From positions 1 to 34,735 of IMG/VR virus record IMGVR_UViG_3300017605_000538: DNA of 34,735 nt; one strand, given 5' to 3'. The translations under genes were made by a program, and so were the position numbers. This DNA is from a virus. The notes beneath the pieces were generated by a model, which saw nothing but the letters and a program-made list of their open reading frames with translations, was not told the origin of the DNA and made no database searches. The stretch's first letter is position 1. The number at the start of each line of letters is the position of its first letter. Below are positions 1 through 9,700 of the stretch, in pieces.

Positions 1-2778
1 CCCTTCACGCCCGACTTCTCCTACCTGGACACCGGGTCCTTCAAGCCCAACAAGAAGCTGAAGGCCCTGACCCTCGTCGACTACACGATCCTCCTGAACC
101 GGACCGTGGACGCCGAGATGTCCTCGGCCGTCTCGGACCCGGACCCGAGCCTGTCCACGGCCTTCCTGTTCATCCGGGGCGGCCAGTACAGCACGACATA
201 CAAGGCCTCGATCAAGCTGACGTCGGACACGTCCGCGACCGACTACTCGGTCACCACCTGGGACGGGACCAACCTGTCGGCGGGCGTCAAGGAAGTCTGG
301 GACATCACGATCGTGACGCCCGGCTCCAGCGGCCAGACGTGGTCCGTCACCCTCATGGGCCAGACGGCCTCGCACACGCTCATCGGGTCCGAGTCGGCCC
401 ACACGGTCGCCGTGGCCTGGGCGGCCCAGATCGCGGCCCTTACGGGCGTGACCGCGTCCGAGGTGAGCTCGGGCGTAATCCGGATCACCGCCGACACGGA
501 GGGCGTCCACTTCCTCCCGACCGTCACCCCGGCCGCGAGCGGGACCTACTCCCTTGAGGAGTTCCAGGCGGCCGCCCCGAACACGCAACTCTCGAGCGTC
601 GAGACGGTCGACATCGCCCAGGGCCTCGCGGACCAGATCGAGGCCTCCGGGAAGTTCACGGTCACCGTGAGCGGCTCCGTCATCAAGCTCGTGGTCGTCA
701 ACGCGAGCGTCACCACGGACGTCTACACGCTCAAGGTCACCCAGCCCGGCGCCGTCGGGGAGACCTGGACGGCCGACTTCGGGTCGCCCATCTCGGACTC
801 GGCCAGCTACGTCGTCCAGACGGGCGACGACGCCACGGACGTCGCCGAGGGCCTGCGGGCGGCCATCGCCGGCGGGGTCTCCGGGGTCACCGTCACGCGC
901 GCTGGGACCACCCTCACGATCAGCGACACGACCCCGTCCCAGACCTACGACCTCACGGTCACCGAGGCCACGGGTGGCAAGTTCAAGCTGACGCACGTCG
1001 CCACGGGCGGCTCGAGCGTCCGGTCCTTCGACTCGCTCAAGACCGACGACGGCCGGGGCGGGACGTTCATCGTCCCCCTGTTCCGGTCGGTCGATGCGAT
1101 CGACAAGCTCCCCCTGGTCTGCGACGACGGCTTCAAGCTGAAGATCGACGGTGGCACGAAGGCGACCGCGGACGACTACTACGTCGAGTTCCAGGCGGAC
1201 TCGACGGGCGACTTCGGTAAGGGCAAGTGGATCGAGTCGTACGGGTTCGGAGTCAAGACGGACCTCGACCCGACCACGATGCCGCACCAGCTGACGCGGC
1301 GCCAGGACGACGTCTCGGGCACGGTCACGGGGACCCCTAACGCGAAGTACTTCGAGTGGGACGTGGTCGACTGGGCCTCGCGCACGGTCGGCGACGAGGG
1401 CGTCGACTCGGCCCCGAACCCGGGGATCGCCGACGGGACGCCCATCAACGACCTCTTCTTCTTCCGCAACCGGCTCGGCGTCGTGAGCGGCCAGAAGGTC
1501 ACCATGTCCGAGGTGGGGGTCTACTTCAACTTCTGGCGCACGACCGTCCAGGACGTGATCGACTCGGACCCCATCGACATCAAGGTCCCGCACCACACGG
1601 CGATCAACCTGTACCACGCGGTCGCCTACAACCACACGCTCGTCCTGCTCTCGGACCGGGTCAACTTCGTCCTCGACGGGCAGCCCCTCCTGACGCCCTC
1701 CAGCGTCCAGGTCTCCCCGATCCTCGAGTACGAGTCGGACCCGGACCCGGACCCGATCACGGTCTCCGAGGGCATCTACTTCTCGACCCGCCGGGGGACC
1801 TTCAGCGGCCTCCGGGAGATGCTCGCGGACCCGCAGGTCGTGAACAAGTTCCAGGTCGAGGACGCCAGCATGGCCGTCCCACAGTACATTCCGGGCCAGG
1901 TCGTCCAGTTCTGCCAGAACTGCATCGAGGACCTCCTGCTGGTCCTCTCGGACGACGACCAGTCGAAAGTCTACTTCCTGAAGACGTTCGACGCGGGCGG
2001 CTCCCGCTACCAGATCGCGTGGGGCCGGTGGGTCCTCGGGGACAACGCGCGCGTCATGGGCTTCGGGTTCATCGGGACGACCCTCTACATGGTCGTCAAC
2101 CGGCCGGACGGGACCCACCTCGAGTCCTCCCGGATCGTCTCGAACCGCGTCGACGACGGGGCCTTCTACCTGACCCATCTCGACCGGCGCGTGGACACGC
2201 CCGAGAGCGCCTACGACCCGGACGCGGACCGCACGACCTGGAGCATCCCGTACGACCTGGACGGGGACGAGGAGTACGCCCTGGTCACGCAGTCCCCCAA
2301 CGGGAACGACGGCGGCGACCTGCTCGACTTCACGATCGACGGGGCGAACCTCATCTCAGTCGCGGGGGACCACACCCTGGACCTGGTCTGGTTCGGCCAG
2401 CTGTTCGAGTTCCGGTACCGGTTCTCGAAGCTCTACCTGCGCGCGGGAGACCCCTCCTCGGGCAAGCAGCACGTCCAGCCCAATGGGCGCCTCCAGGTCC
2501 TGCACGGGATCGTGCACGTCGCCAAGACGGCCGCCTTCACGGTCGAGGTCACCCCGTACCTGCGCTCGACGCTCACGGTGGACTACTCGAGCGCGAACGG
2601 CCGGCACGTCATCGCGGGCAACCTGCCCCTGATGACGGAGCAGGTCCGGTTCGGCGTCTACTCGCGGGACCCCCAGATCGACCTGGTTAGCTCGAGCCCC
2701 CTGCCGGTCCGGTTCGAGGCCGCGGACTTCGAGGTCAATTACGAGGTCGTGGCCTTCCAGCGGCCGTCGGGATCCTGA
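1..2778 (+). CDS. Tail tubular protein B (T7 gp12-like), 5' truncated by window edge
   Basis: Structural protein that in T7-like phages forms the lower part of the short tail. The reading frame is open from base 1; the stretch TLVDYTILLNRTV just inside the edge is typical of T7 gp12 N-termini, so the Met at 106 is internal and the true start lies upstream. At least 925 residues are visible, more than T7 gp12 (794). The excess is an insertion at about bases 250-1000 containing beta-alpha repeats, for example YVVQTGDDATDVAEGLRAAI followed by VTVTRAGTTLTI. The conserved body follows, including FFFRNRLGVVSGQKVTMSE and the C-terminal half. The stop overlaps the next ATG by one base (TGATG). The family call is from remembered motifs; the insertion's role (carbohydrate binding or decoration) is inference. 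Confidence 0.93.
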   Translation, partial: PFTPDFSYLDTGSFKPNKKLKALTLVDYTILLNRTVDAEMSSAVSDPDPSLSTAFLFIRGGQYSTTYKASIKLTSDTSATDYSVTTWDGTNLSAGVKEVWDITIVTPGSSGQTWSVTLMGQTASHTLIGSESAHTVAVAWAAQIAALTGVTASEVSSGVIRITADTEGVHFLPTVTPAASGTYSLEEFQAAAPNTQLSSVETVDIAQGLADQIEASGKFTVTVSGSVIKLVVVNASVTTDVYTLKVTQPGAVGETWTADFGSPISDSASYVVQTGDDATDVAEGLRAAIAGGVSGVTVTRAGTTLTISDTTPSQTYDLTVTEATGGKFKLTHVATGGSSVRSFDSLKTDDGRGGTFIVPLFRSVDAIDKLPLVCDDGFKLKIDGGTKATADDYYVEFQADSTGDFGKGKWIESYGFGVKTDLDPTTMPHQLTRRQDDVSGTVTGTPNAKYFEWDVVDWASRTVGDEGVDSAPNPGIADGTPINDLFFFRNRLGVVSGQKVTMSEVGVYFNFWRTTVQDVIDSDPIDIKVPHHTAINLYHAVAYNHTLVLLSDRVNFVLDGQPLLTPSSVQVSPILEYESDPDPDPITVSEGIYFSTRRGTFSGLREMLADPQVVNKFQVEDASMAVPQYIPGQVVQFCQNCIEDLLLVLSDDDQSKVYFLKTFDAGGSRYQIAWGRWVLGDNARVMGFGFIGTTLYMVVNRPDGTHLESSRIVSNRVDDGAFYLTHLDRRVDTPESAYDPDADRTTWSIPYDLDGDEEYALVTQSPNGNDGGDLLDFTIDGANLISVAGDHTLDLVWFGQLFEFRYRFSKLYLRAGDPSSGKQHVQPNGRLQVLHGIVHVAKTAAFTVEVTPYLRSTLTVDYSSANGRHVIAGNLPLMTEQVRFGVYSRDPQIDLVSSSPLPVRFEAADFEVNYEVVAFQRPSGS

Positions 2779-3290
2779 TGGACCTCTTCCACCCGACCCC
2801 CGAAGTGGAGGTCCGGCCGAGCTCGAGCGAGGACGTCCACTTCCTGGCGAACCGGTTGCGCGCCGAGGACCTTGCCGAGATCGTGGCCGCGTCGGGTGAA
2901 ACGCCGGTGGCCGCGCTCGGTAGGGGCTTCGTCGCGTCCCGGCCCTGCTGGACCGTCCTGTTCCGCGGGGAGCCCAGCGCCATGTTCGGGATCGTCCCCA
3001 CGGAGGACGTCGACTTCGCGCGCCTGGGGCGGGTCTGGTTCCTCGGCTCAGACCGGGTCCGCCTGTGGGGGAAGACGTTCACCAAGTTCACCGCCGAGTG
3101 GCTCGCCGCCATGGGCAAGGACTTCGACGTCCTCGGGTGCACGGTCGACCTCCGGCAGGTCGCGCACCTCAAGTGGCTCAAGGCGGTCGGCTTCCGGCCG
3201 GTCTGCCTGCACAACCAGTTCGGGGCCCTAGGGCTCCCCTTCGTCGAGATGGCCGTCTCGACGGACGACATCCACCCGGAAGGAGCCTAG
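2778..3290 (+). CDS. Internal virion protein, T7 gp13-like (GNAT-like fold)
   Basis: A 170-residue protein. The central and C-terminal parts resemble T7 gp13: VWFLGSDRVRLWGKTFTKFT, then HLKWLKAVGFRPV, matching the gp13 pattern of W-F/V-S-D-V-W-L-GK followed by HIRFLKTIGA. T7 gp13 is needed for virion morphogenesis, and its family has an acyltransferase-like shape without proven enzyme activity. Its position between gp12-like and gp14-like genes is the T7 order. The start ATG overlaps the previous stop by one base, which suggests translational coupling. The protein is somewhat longer than T7 gp13 (138 residues) because of an N-terminal extension. Confidence 0.85.
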   Translation: MDLFHPTPEVEVRPSSSEDVHFLANRLRAEDLAEIVAASGETPVAALGRGFVASRPCWTVLFRGEPSAMFGIVPTEDVDFARLGRVWFLGSDRVRLWGKTFTKFTAEWLAAMGKDFDVLGCTVDLRQVAHLKWLKAVGFRPVCLHNQFGALGLPFVEMAVSTDDIHPEGA

Positions 3291-3293
3291 ACC

Positions 3294-3887
3294 ATGTGCT
3301 TGCCCGCCGCCGCGGCCGGTGCCGCCCTGCCCTACTTCGCCGGGGCCTCCACGGGCCTGTCTATCCTCGGGGCTTCCCAGGGGTACAAGCAGCAGCTGGA
3401 GATCGCCGCGGACGCGGCCGCGCAGGCGAACCGGTCGGCGGTCATCCAGTACACCCAACTCCAGACCCGCCAGATGCAGGAGGCCGCCCAAGCGGCCCAG
3501 GCGATCCGCACGAACGCCGTCAAGGCTCGCGCGGCCGGCGGGTCCCTGCGGGTCTCCTTGAGCGAGTCGGGCATCGGCGGTAACACAGCCTCCGAGCTCG
3601 CCGCCGGGTTCGAGCGGTCCGCGATGGAGTACGAGGGGGCCGTCATCCGGAACAAGGCCTTCCTCGACCAGAACTTCCAGGACCAGGCGAAGGCCATCCA
3701 GAACGGCGCCCGCGCCGAGGCCGCGAACGCCTACTCGCACGTCCAAGCCCCGAACTACCTCGGCATCCTGATGCAGGGCGTCGGGAACTACCTCCAGCTG
3801 TCGACGGGCGCGAAGGCCCTGAACCCCATCCAGATCGATGCCCCCGGGACGAACCCGGCCGTGGTCATCGGAAATGAGGACGCGTAG
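3294..3887 (+). CDS. Internal virion protein B, T7 gp14-like
   Basis: A 197-residue protein of the internal core that is ejected into the cell envelope at infection in T7. It starts with a short Met-Cys-Leu N-terminus followed by an Ala/Gly-rich hydrophobic stretch. A long alanine- and glutamine-rich helical region follows (QLQTRQMQEAAQAAQAIRTN). The segment AGGSLRVSLSESGIGGNTAS matches the T7 gp14 pattern ending in AVAESMLEGNS. A strong ribosome-binding site (AAGGAG at about 3279-3285) precedes the ATG. The stop overlaps the GTG start of the gp15-like gene by one base. Size and order match T7 gene 14. Confidence 0.87.
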   Translation: MCLPAAAAGAALPYFAGASTGLSILGASQGYKQQLEIAADAAAQANRSAVIQYTQLQTRQMQEAAQAAQAIRTNAVKARAAGGSLRVSLSESGIGGNTASELAAGFERSAMEYEGAVIRNKAFLDQNFQDQAKAIQNGARAEAANAYSHVQAPNYLGILMQGVGNYLQLSTGAKALNPIQIDAPGTNPAVVIGNEDA

Positions 3888-6793
3888 TGCCGAAGGTCCC
3901 CGTCAACTACGACCCGGGCGAGCCCACGCTCACCCCGGCCCAACAGGTCCTGCCGACCCCGTACGCCCCCAAGCTCGCGCGGACCCTGTTCCCCTTCCAG
4001 GACCTGTCGGAGCTCTCGGGGACCGTCGCCAAGATCAACCTCCAGCAGGCCGAGCAGGACAACAAGGCCCAGCTGGCGATCGGGGAGAAGCTCGGGAACG
4101 ACGCCGGCGACGACACCATCGATGCCCTCGCGAAGGCGCACGCCCAGCTGGGGGACGCCGAGTACCAGAAGCAGCTGAACCAGCAGGCCTTCCTGGGGGC
4201 CGAGAAGGAAGGGTCGATCACGCCCGCCCAGAACGCGTGGCGGAAGGTCGGGTTCGTCCAGTCGGCCAGCCGGCGCATCATGGGCCATTACGAGTCGGAC
4301 CTGATCGCCGCCCAGACGCAGGCCACGGCCGTGCTCGACAAGAACGGCCAGCCGGTCCCGGCCAAGCCCGTCGATCAGGTCATCGCCGAGACCTGGGGCA
4401 AGTACAAGGACAACGCGTTCTTCCAGGACTACTACGGGATGCGGACCGCGAACGCCCTCAAGGCGTCCATCGACGACCGATACCGCACGGACGTCGCGAA
4501 CAAGCTCGCCGGGAACGAGGTCGAGCAGTACCAGGTCAACACGGAGAACGAGGTCGCCCGGTGGGCGACGACGAAGGCCCTCAACGGGGACCTGACCCCG
4601 GAGGACGGGGAGCACTTCGCGAGCGAAATGAACAACCACCGCCTCCAGGGGGTGGACGTCCCGAAGGCCGTCCTGCGCGGCTTCCAGACGGCGGCCGCCA
4701 ACGCCGACGCGGCCGACCACGGGGACGGCGCGGGTTCCGAGGCGGCGGCCATGCTACGGCGGCTGTCGATCACCCCGCTCGGGAACACGACCGTCGGCGA
4801 GGACGCCCGGACGGGCCCCGAGATCAAGAAGCTCATCGCCCAGTACGACGACCAGCACCTCGAGAAGCGCCAGCGCAAGCTGGCCCTGATGGTCACCGAG
4901 GACAACCTACGGAACCGCCAGGCCGAGAAGGACATGGACGCCGCCGTGGACGCGGACCGGAAGGCCGTCGGCTCGACCGGCTTCGACCAGCCGAGCATCG
5001 AGTCGTCCATGAACCGATTCATCAACCAGGCCCAGTCCGAGAACCGCTGGGGCCCCGACACCCGGAACACGGTCGAGTTCCTGCGCCAGAAGCAGGCGGC
5101 CACCCGGAACCAGGACAGCGAGGCCAAGGTCCAGGAGTTCTCGGAGATGCTCTCCAAGACGCAGGACGTGAGCCTCGTCGCCAAGCTCGCCGAGCAGGCC
5201 CTCCAGCGCGGGGAGCTCTCGGCCAACGACCGGCAGAAGGTCAACGAGCTCATCGACGCCCAGAGCTCGACGGCGCACCTCACCCAGGACGAGTCCTCCC
5301 GCCGGGCCGACGCGAACATCGCCCTCGCGGCGCACATCGAGGACGCCGCCCCCGGGGCCGACAGCGATATGCAGCAGACGGCCAAGGACGCCGCCGACCA
5401 GTTCGTCGCCGACCGGGCCGCCTACGCCCGCTCGCTCGCCGGAAAGCCCAAGGCCGAGCAGGCCCAACTGATGGAGACCTGGAACCGGGAGCACTCGAAG
5501 GACCTCGTCACCCAGAACCGGGCCATGGCCGCCGACTGGCGCGCGATGTCCCTCGACAAGCACAACCAGGCCGAGGCGGCCCTGGCGAAGCTCCAGACCC
5601 CGCCGGACTCGCTGCTCCAGCCGGGGAACGGGTTCTCCCTCCAGGAGATCCAGAACTACAGGCAGCGCGCGGACTCGGTCCGGAAGCAGCGCGAGAAGAT
5701 GTTCTCGCTGGACAACGAGTCCTACCGCCGGTTCGTGAACCAGCGCGTCCAGTCCGCGCTCGCCGCGGCGGACAAGAAGGGCCTCGAGCCGACCGACCAG
5801 GCGGGCCTCCAGACGGCCGTCGAGCTCGACATCCACGGGCGAGCCTCGGCCCTCCTGGACAAGGTCGCCTCCGAGTCGACGGACCCGGCCAAGCTCGAGA
5901 CGAACTTCAACGACGCCCTCCTCGAGATGGGCCTGAACTGGGAGAAGCAGTACGGGTCCACGAACATCGAACGGTGGACGAACCTCTTCCGGCCCAAGAA
6001 GGAAGGCGAGAAGGAGACGACCATCGCCGAGGCCGGCCAGCAGGCCAAGGACGACGACGCGAACTGGTCCACGGCCCAGCAGATGATGGCCGTCCCCGAG
6101 TCGAACCGGAAGGACTACGCGGCCACCCTGACCCTGGCCGTCCGGAACAACCCGAACATCCCCAAGGACGTCGGGTCCCTGCTCCAGTCCGTGCACGCGG
6201 GCGCCCGCACGGGCCTGTGGGGACTCTTCTCCCCGCACACCACCGACGACGCCCAGGTGCGCGTGTGGGACGAGTCGAACAAGATGCTCGCCCGGACGGA
6301 CCTCACGGACGAGGCCAAGCAGACCGCGGTCACCCAGATGTACGCCGCGACCGGGATACCGGCCGAGGACATGCTCAAGGGCTCGATCACCCTCACGCCC
6401 CCGCCGGCGACCATCGCGAGCCTCCAGAAGCTCCTGGACGATAACAAGAAGATCCCGACCGAGCCGACCGCCTGGGAGCGGCAGGCGACCGCGGACGGCG
6501 GCGGGAGCATCGACGAGCGGTTCCGGGCGAGCATCCGCCAGAAGCGGGTCCTGCTCCAGAAGTACCTCTCCGAACCGCCGGCCGAGTCGCCCCTCCAGTC
6601 GGGCGCGATCAACCCCTACTCGACGCGGATGTTCAAGGACGTCGCCGAGCTCAACAGCTGGTTCAAGAACCGCCGGGAGGACGTCATGAAGATCGCCACG
6701 AACCTCAAGGTCGCGCCGTCCCAGGAGGGACTCCAGCGCCTGTACGACGCCCAGAAGGACCTCATCATGAAGGGGAACACCCTTGGCCGATAA
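3887..6793 (+). CDS. Internal virion protein C, T7 gp15-like
   Basis: A 968-residue, charged, Gln/Ala-rich and probably mostly helical protein in the position of T7 gp15 (747 residues), between the gp14- and gp16-like genes. In T7, gp15 joins gp14 and gp16 in the inner core and in the DNA-ejection channel that crosses the envelope. The start is GTG, overlapping the previous TAG by one base, with AATGAGGA just upstream. No membrane segment or enzyme motif was recognised. The assignment relies mainly on order, size and composition, since this family diverges strongly in sequence. It is longer than the T7 protein. Confidence 0.8.
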   Translation: MPKVPVNYDPGEPTLTPAQQVLPTPYAPKLARTLFPFQDLSELSGTVAKINLQQAEQDNKAQLAIGEKLGNDAGDDTIDALAKAHAQLGDAEYQKQLNQQAFLGAEKEGSITPAQNAWRKVGFVQSASRRIMGHYESDLIAAQTQATAVLDKNGQPVPAKPVDQVIAETWGKYKDNAFFQDYYGMRTANALKASIDDRYRTDVANKLAGNEVEQYQVNTENEVARWATTKALNGDLTPEDGEHFASEMNNHRLQGVDVPKAVLRGFQTAAANADAADHGDGAGSEAAAMLRRLSITPLGNTTVGEDARTGPEIKKLIAQYDDQHLEKRQRKLALMVTEDNLRNRQAEKDMDAAVDADRKAVGSTGFDQPSIESSMNRFINQAQSENRWGPDTRNTVEFLRQKQAATRNQDSEAKVQEFSEMLSKTQDVSLVAKLAEQALQRGELSANDRQKVNELIDAQSSTAHLTQDESSRRADANIALAAHIEDAAPGADSDMQQTAKDAADQFVADRAAYARSLAGKPKAEQAQLMETWNREHSKDLVTQNRAMAADWRAMSLDKHNQAEAALAKLQTPPDSLLQPGNGFSLQEIQNYRQRADSVRKQREKMFSLDNESYRRFVNQRVQSALAAADKKGLEPTDQAGLQTAVELDIHGRASALLDKVASESTDPAKLETNFNDALLEMGLNWEKQYGSTNIERWTNLFRPKKEGEKETTIAEAGQQAKDDDANWSTAQQMMAVPESNRKDYAATLTLAVRNNPNIPKDVGSLLQSVHAGARTGLWGLFSPHTTDDAQVRVWDESNKMLARTDLTDEAKQTAVTQMYAATGIPAEDMLKGSITLTPPPATIASLQKLLDDNKKIPTEPTAWERQATADGGGSIDERFRASIRQKRVLLQKYLSEPPAESPLQSGAINPYSTRMFKDVAELNSWFKNRREDVMKIATNLKVAPSQEGLQRLYDAQKDLIMKGNTLGR

Positions 6794-9700
6794 CGATGAC
6801 ATCGACTACTCGGACGCCGGGTTCCACCAGCGGACCCAGAAGTACCGCGGGGCCATCGGGTCCGCGGCGGACGCGGCCGACACGGGGTCCTGGTTCGACC
6901 TCGGGGACATCGCCGCGGCCCCCTTCCGGGGCGTGGTCGACGCCGCGCACGGGGTCTACGGCCTGGCGAACACGCTGACCGGCGACGCCCTCCCGGACTG
7001 GGAGAACCCGCTCGGTCACTCGCACACGTTCATCGGCTCCTCGCTCGAGGGGATCGCCCAGTTCTCGGCCGGGTTCATCCCCTTCGGCGGGATCGGCGGG
7101 TTCGCCGGCCTCCTACCGGAGCTCGCCGAGGGCGCCGGCCTCGCGGCCACCGTCGGGCGCGCGGCGGCCGGGGCGGGCCTAACGGCCTTCACGGCCTTCG
7201 GCGGGCACGACAAGCGCCTGTCGGACCTGGTCGAGTCGGTGCCGGCCCTCCGGAACCCGGTCACGGCCTTCCTGAAGTCGGACGAGAACGACCCCGAGCT
7301 CTGGGGGCGCCTCAAGAACGGCCTCGAGCAGGCCGGCCTGGCCGCGGCCATCGAGCCCCTCTTCTACGCCCTGAAGGCCTTCAAGGCCAAGCGGGCCGCC
7401 GCCGGCGCCACGGACGCCACCCCCGAGGCCGTCGAGGCCGCCGGGAACGAGCACGTCCAGGGGATCCGGCAGGGCCTGGACAACATGGACGCCGGCCGGC
7501 CCCCGAAGGACCCGGCCGCCCAGGGGCCCACCTCGCCCGACGGGGTCACCCCGTCCGCCCAGAACGGGACGGCCATCGCGGACCTCCCCAAGCCCGACGC
7601 GGCCCAGCCGCCCGGCGTGGACCCCCTGGCGCCCGCAGAGCCCTCGACGTCACCTGAAGCTACGAAACCGTGGGAGATGAGTCCCGAGCAACTCCGGGCC
7701 ATGCGGTCGGCCGCCGAAGGGGACGACGCGGCGCTCCTGAAGGACCTGTTCGGGGAAGACGGGGCGAAGAAGTACCAGCAACTCTCGCGAGCGGAGAATT
7801 CCTCGAACGCTGATAAGGCCCGCGCCGCCTCCGCTGCTAAGAGCGACATGGAGGATGCGCTCTCCCAGGCGCAGCAGGACCGCCTGTTCGGCCGGGGTGA
7901 GTCGAAGCTGTCTCCGGAGGACTGGAACGAATACCAGACGGCGCTCGGGAACGTGGACACCGACAGCCCCGAGGCGATGGCGAAGTCGCTCCGAAAGCCG
8001 CTCACCGAGGTCGGGCAACTGACAGACCCGGATCCGAGCAAGATGACCCGGCAGCAGCAGGTCAGCTACGCGGCCGTCCGGTACGCTCTGGGGGTCGCCA
8101 AGGAGAACGGCTGGGACCCGAAGGAGATCCTGTCCGCCGGTCTGAAGAACGCGGTAACCCAGTTCCGCGACCCCGAGGACGCCGTGTTCATGTTCAAGGG
8201 CTTCCTCTCGGGATCCGAGGGGTCCCCGGACGCCGCGGCCGCGGGCGCCGTCAAGGAACCCGCCCTATTGACCGAGGGGTCCCAGGCCTCCCCGGCGGCG
8301 AACGTCGAACCTAGCGCATCCCAGGCGGCCCAGGAGGCCTCCAATCAGCCGCCCCCCATCGCCGAGCCGGACGCGAACGCCACCCCGGTGACCCCCAAGG
8401 CCAAGGCCGCCCGGGCCCTCGAGAAGCTCGGTAAGACCCCCGTCCAGATCGGGGAGCTCCTGGACACGATGGGCCGCAAGGAGGAGCTCGCCCCGCACCT
8501 GTTCAACCCGGAGGGGGCCGAGTTCGGTCCCAACCCCCGGGCGCTCTCCCGGACCGACCAGGCCCTGGCGGGCATCTTCTCGGGCGACACGCCCATGACG
8601 TCCTTCCGGAACGCGACCGGCGTCCCGGCCCTGATGTCCGCCACGAGCGAGGCCATCCTCCCGGCGGTAATGAAGGACCTCGAGGGCCTCCAGCCCCGGA
8701 CCATCGCCGAGATCCAGAAGGAGTCCCTGTCGGCCCTGGCGGACATCACCGGCTCCGACCCGGCCCGCCTGAAGGACCAGATCACCCGCGGTCTCTTCGG
8801 GGGCGACGGGCAACAGGGGGACCTAGAGGCGCTCGCGAAGCCCCTCGCCCGCGCGCGAGCCTACCGGACCCTCCTGGATGTCACGGGCCGGGAGAACGTC
8901 CAGCATCTCGACTTCGTCCAGAAGCTGTTCGACGGCGCGGACGGGGTCAAGGGGAACCTGGACCTCGAGCTCGTCAAGGCCGACTACAACATGCGGTACT
9001 TCTCGGCGCTCCAGCTGGGCGTCCAGGGGATGTACTCGATGATCGGCCGCGCCCTCCGCGGCGCGCAGGACCTGACCGAGGGCCTCTCGATGGGCGACTT
9101 CCTCGCCCGGGCGGCCGGCGAGGGCGGGATGGTCAACAAGCTCCCCGAGTTCGACGCGGCCCTGGCGTCCCAGCCGAAGGCCCTCGCGGCCCAAGTGAAC
9201 GCCCTGGGCGGCCGCGAGTTCCTGATGGACCAGCTGGGCAAGATGAGGGCCGCCTACGGGGAAGGGAACACGGCCGCCCTGGCGAAGATGGCCCGCATGT
9301 CGACCGGCGCGCGGATCGCGGCGATGACCAGGGAGTTCTGGTTGTCGGCCCTGCTCGGGTCCCCGAAGACGCTCCTCGTGAACGTCCTCTCGCAGACCGG
9401 GAACAGCGTGTATGGGCCGTACGAGAAAATGCTCGGCGCCCAACTCGTCAAGGGGTACAACGGCATCCGAGGGCGGGCCATCGAGGCGGCCGCGCAGGAC
9501 CCGGTCATCCGGGCCGCGCAGGACCAGGCCGGCCAGCTGATGCACGCCCTGCCGGACATGCTCCAGCTGGGCAAGGCGTCCGCCTCGGGCGAGAACATCG
9601 CCCTCCGAGGGGACGCGAACGCCGTCCTCGACCCGCACCTCCGGGCGCCCGCCCTGTCCTCCCAGAACCTCGGGATGGACCCGAACAGCGTCGGCGGGAA

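Noticed and set aside
1356-2690. Long 444-residue frame inside the tail tubular gene
   Set aside because: Arg/Gly/Pro-rich shadow frame typical of very G/C-rich DNA; the overlapping frame encodes a recognisable tail protein. The same applies to the long antisense and +1 frames over the gp15, gp16, RNA polymerase and replication genes.
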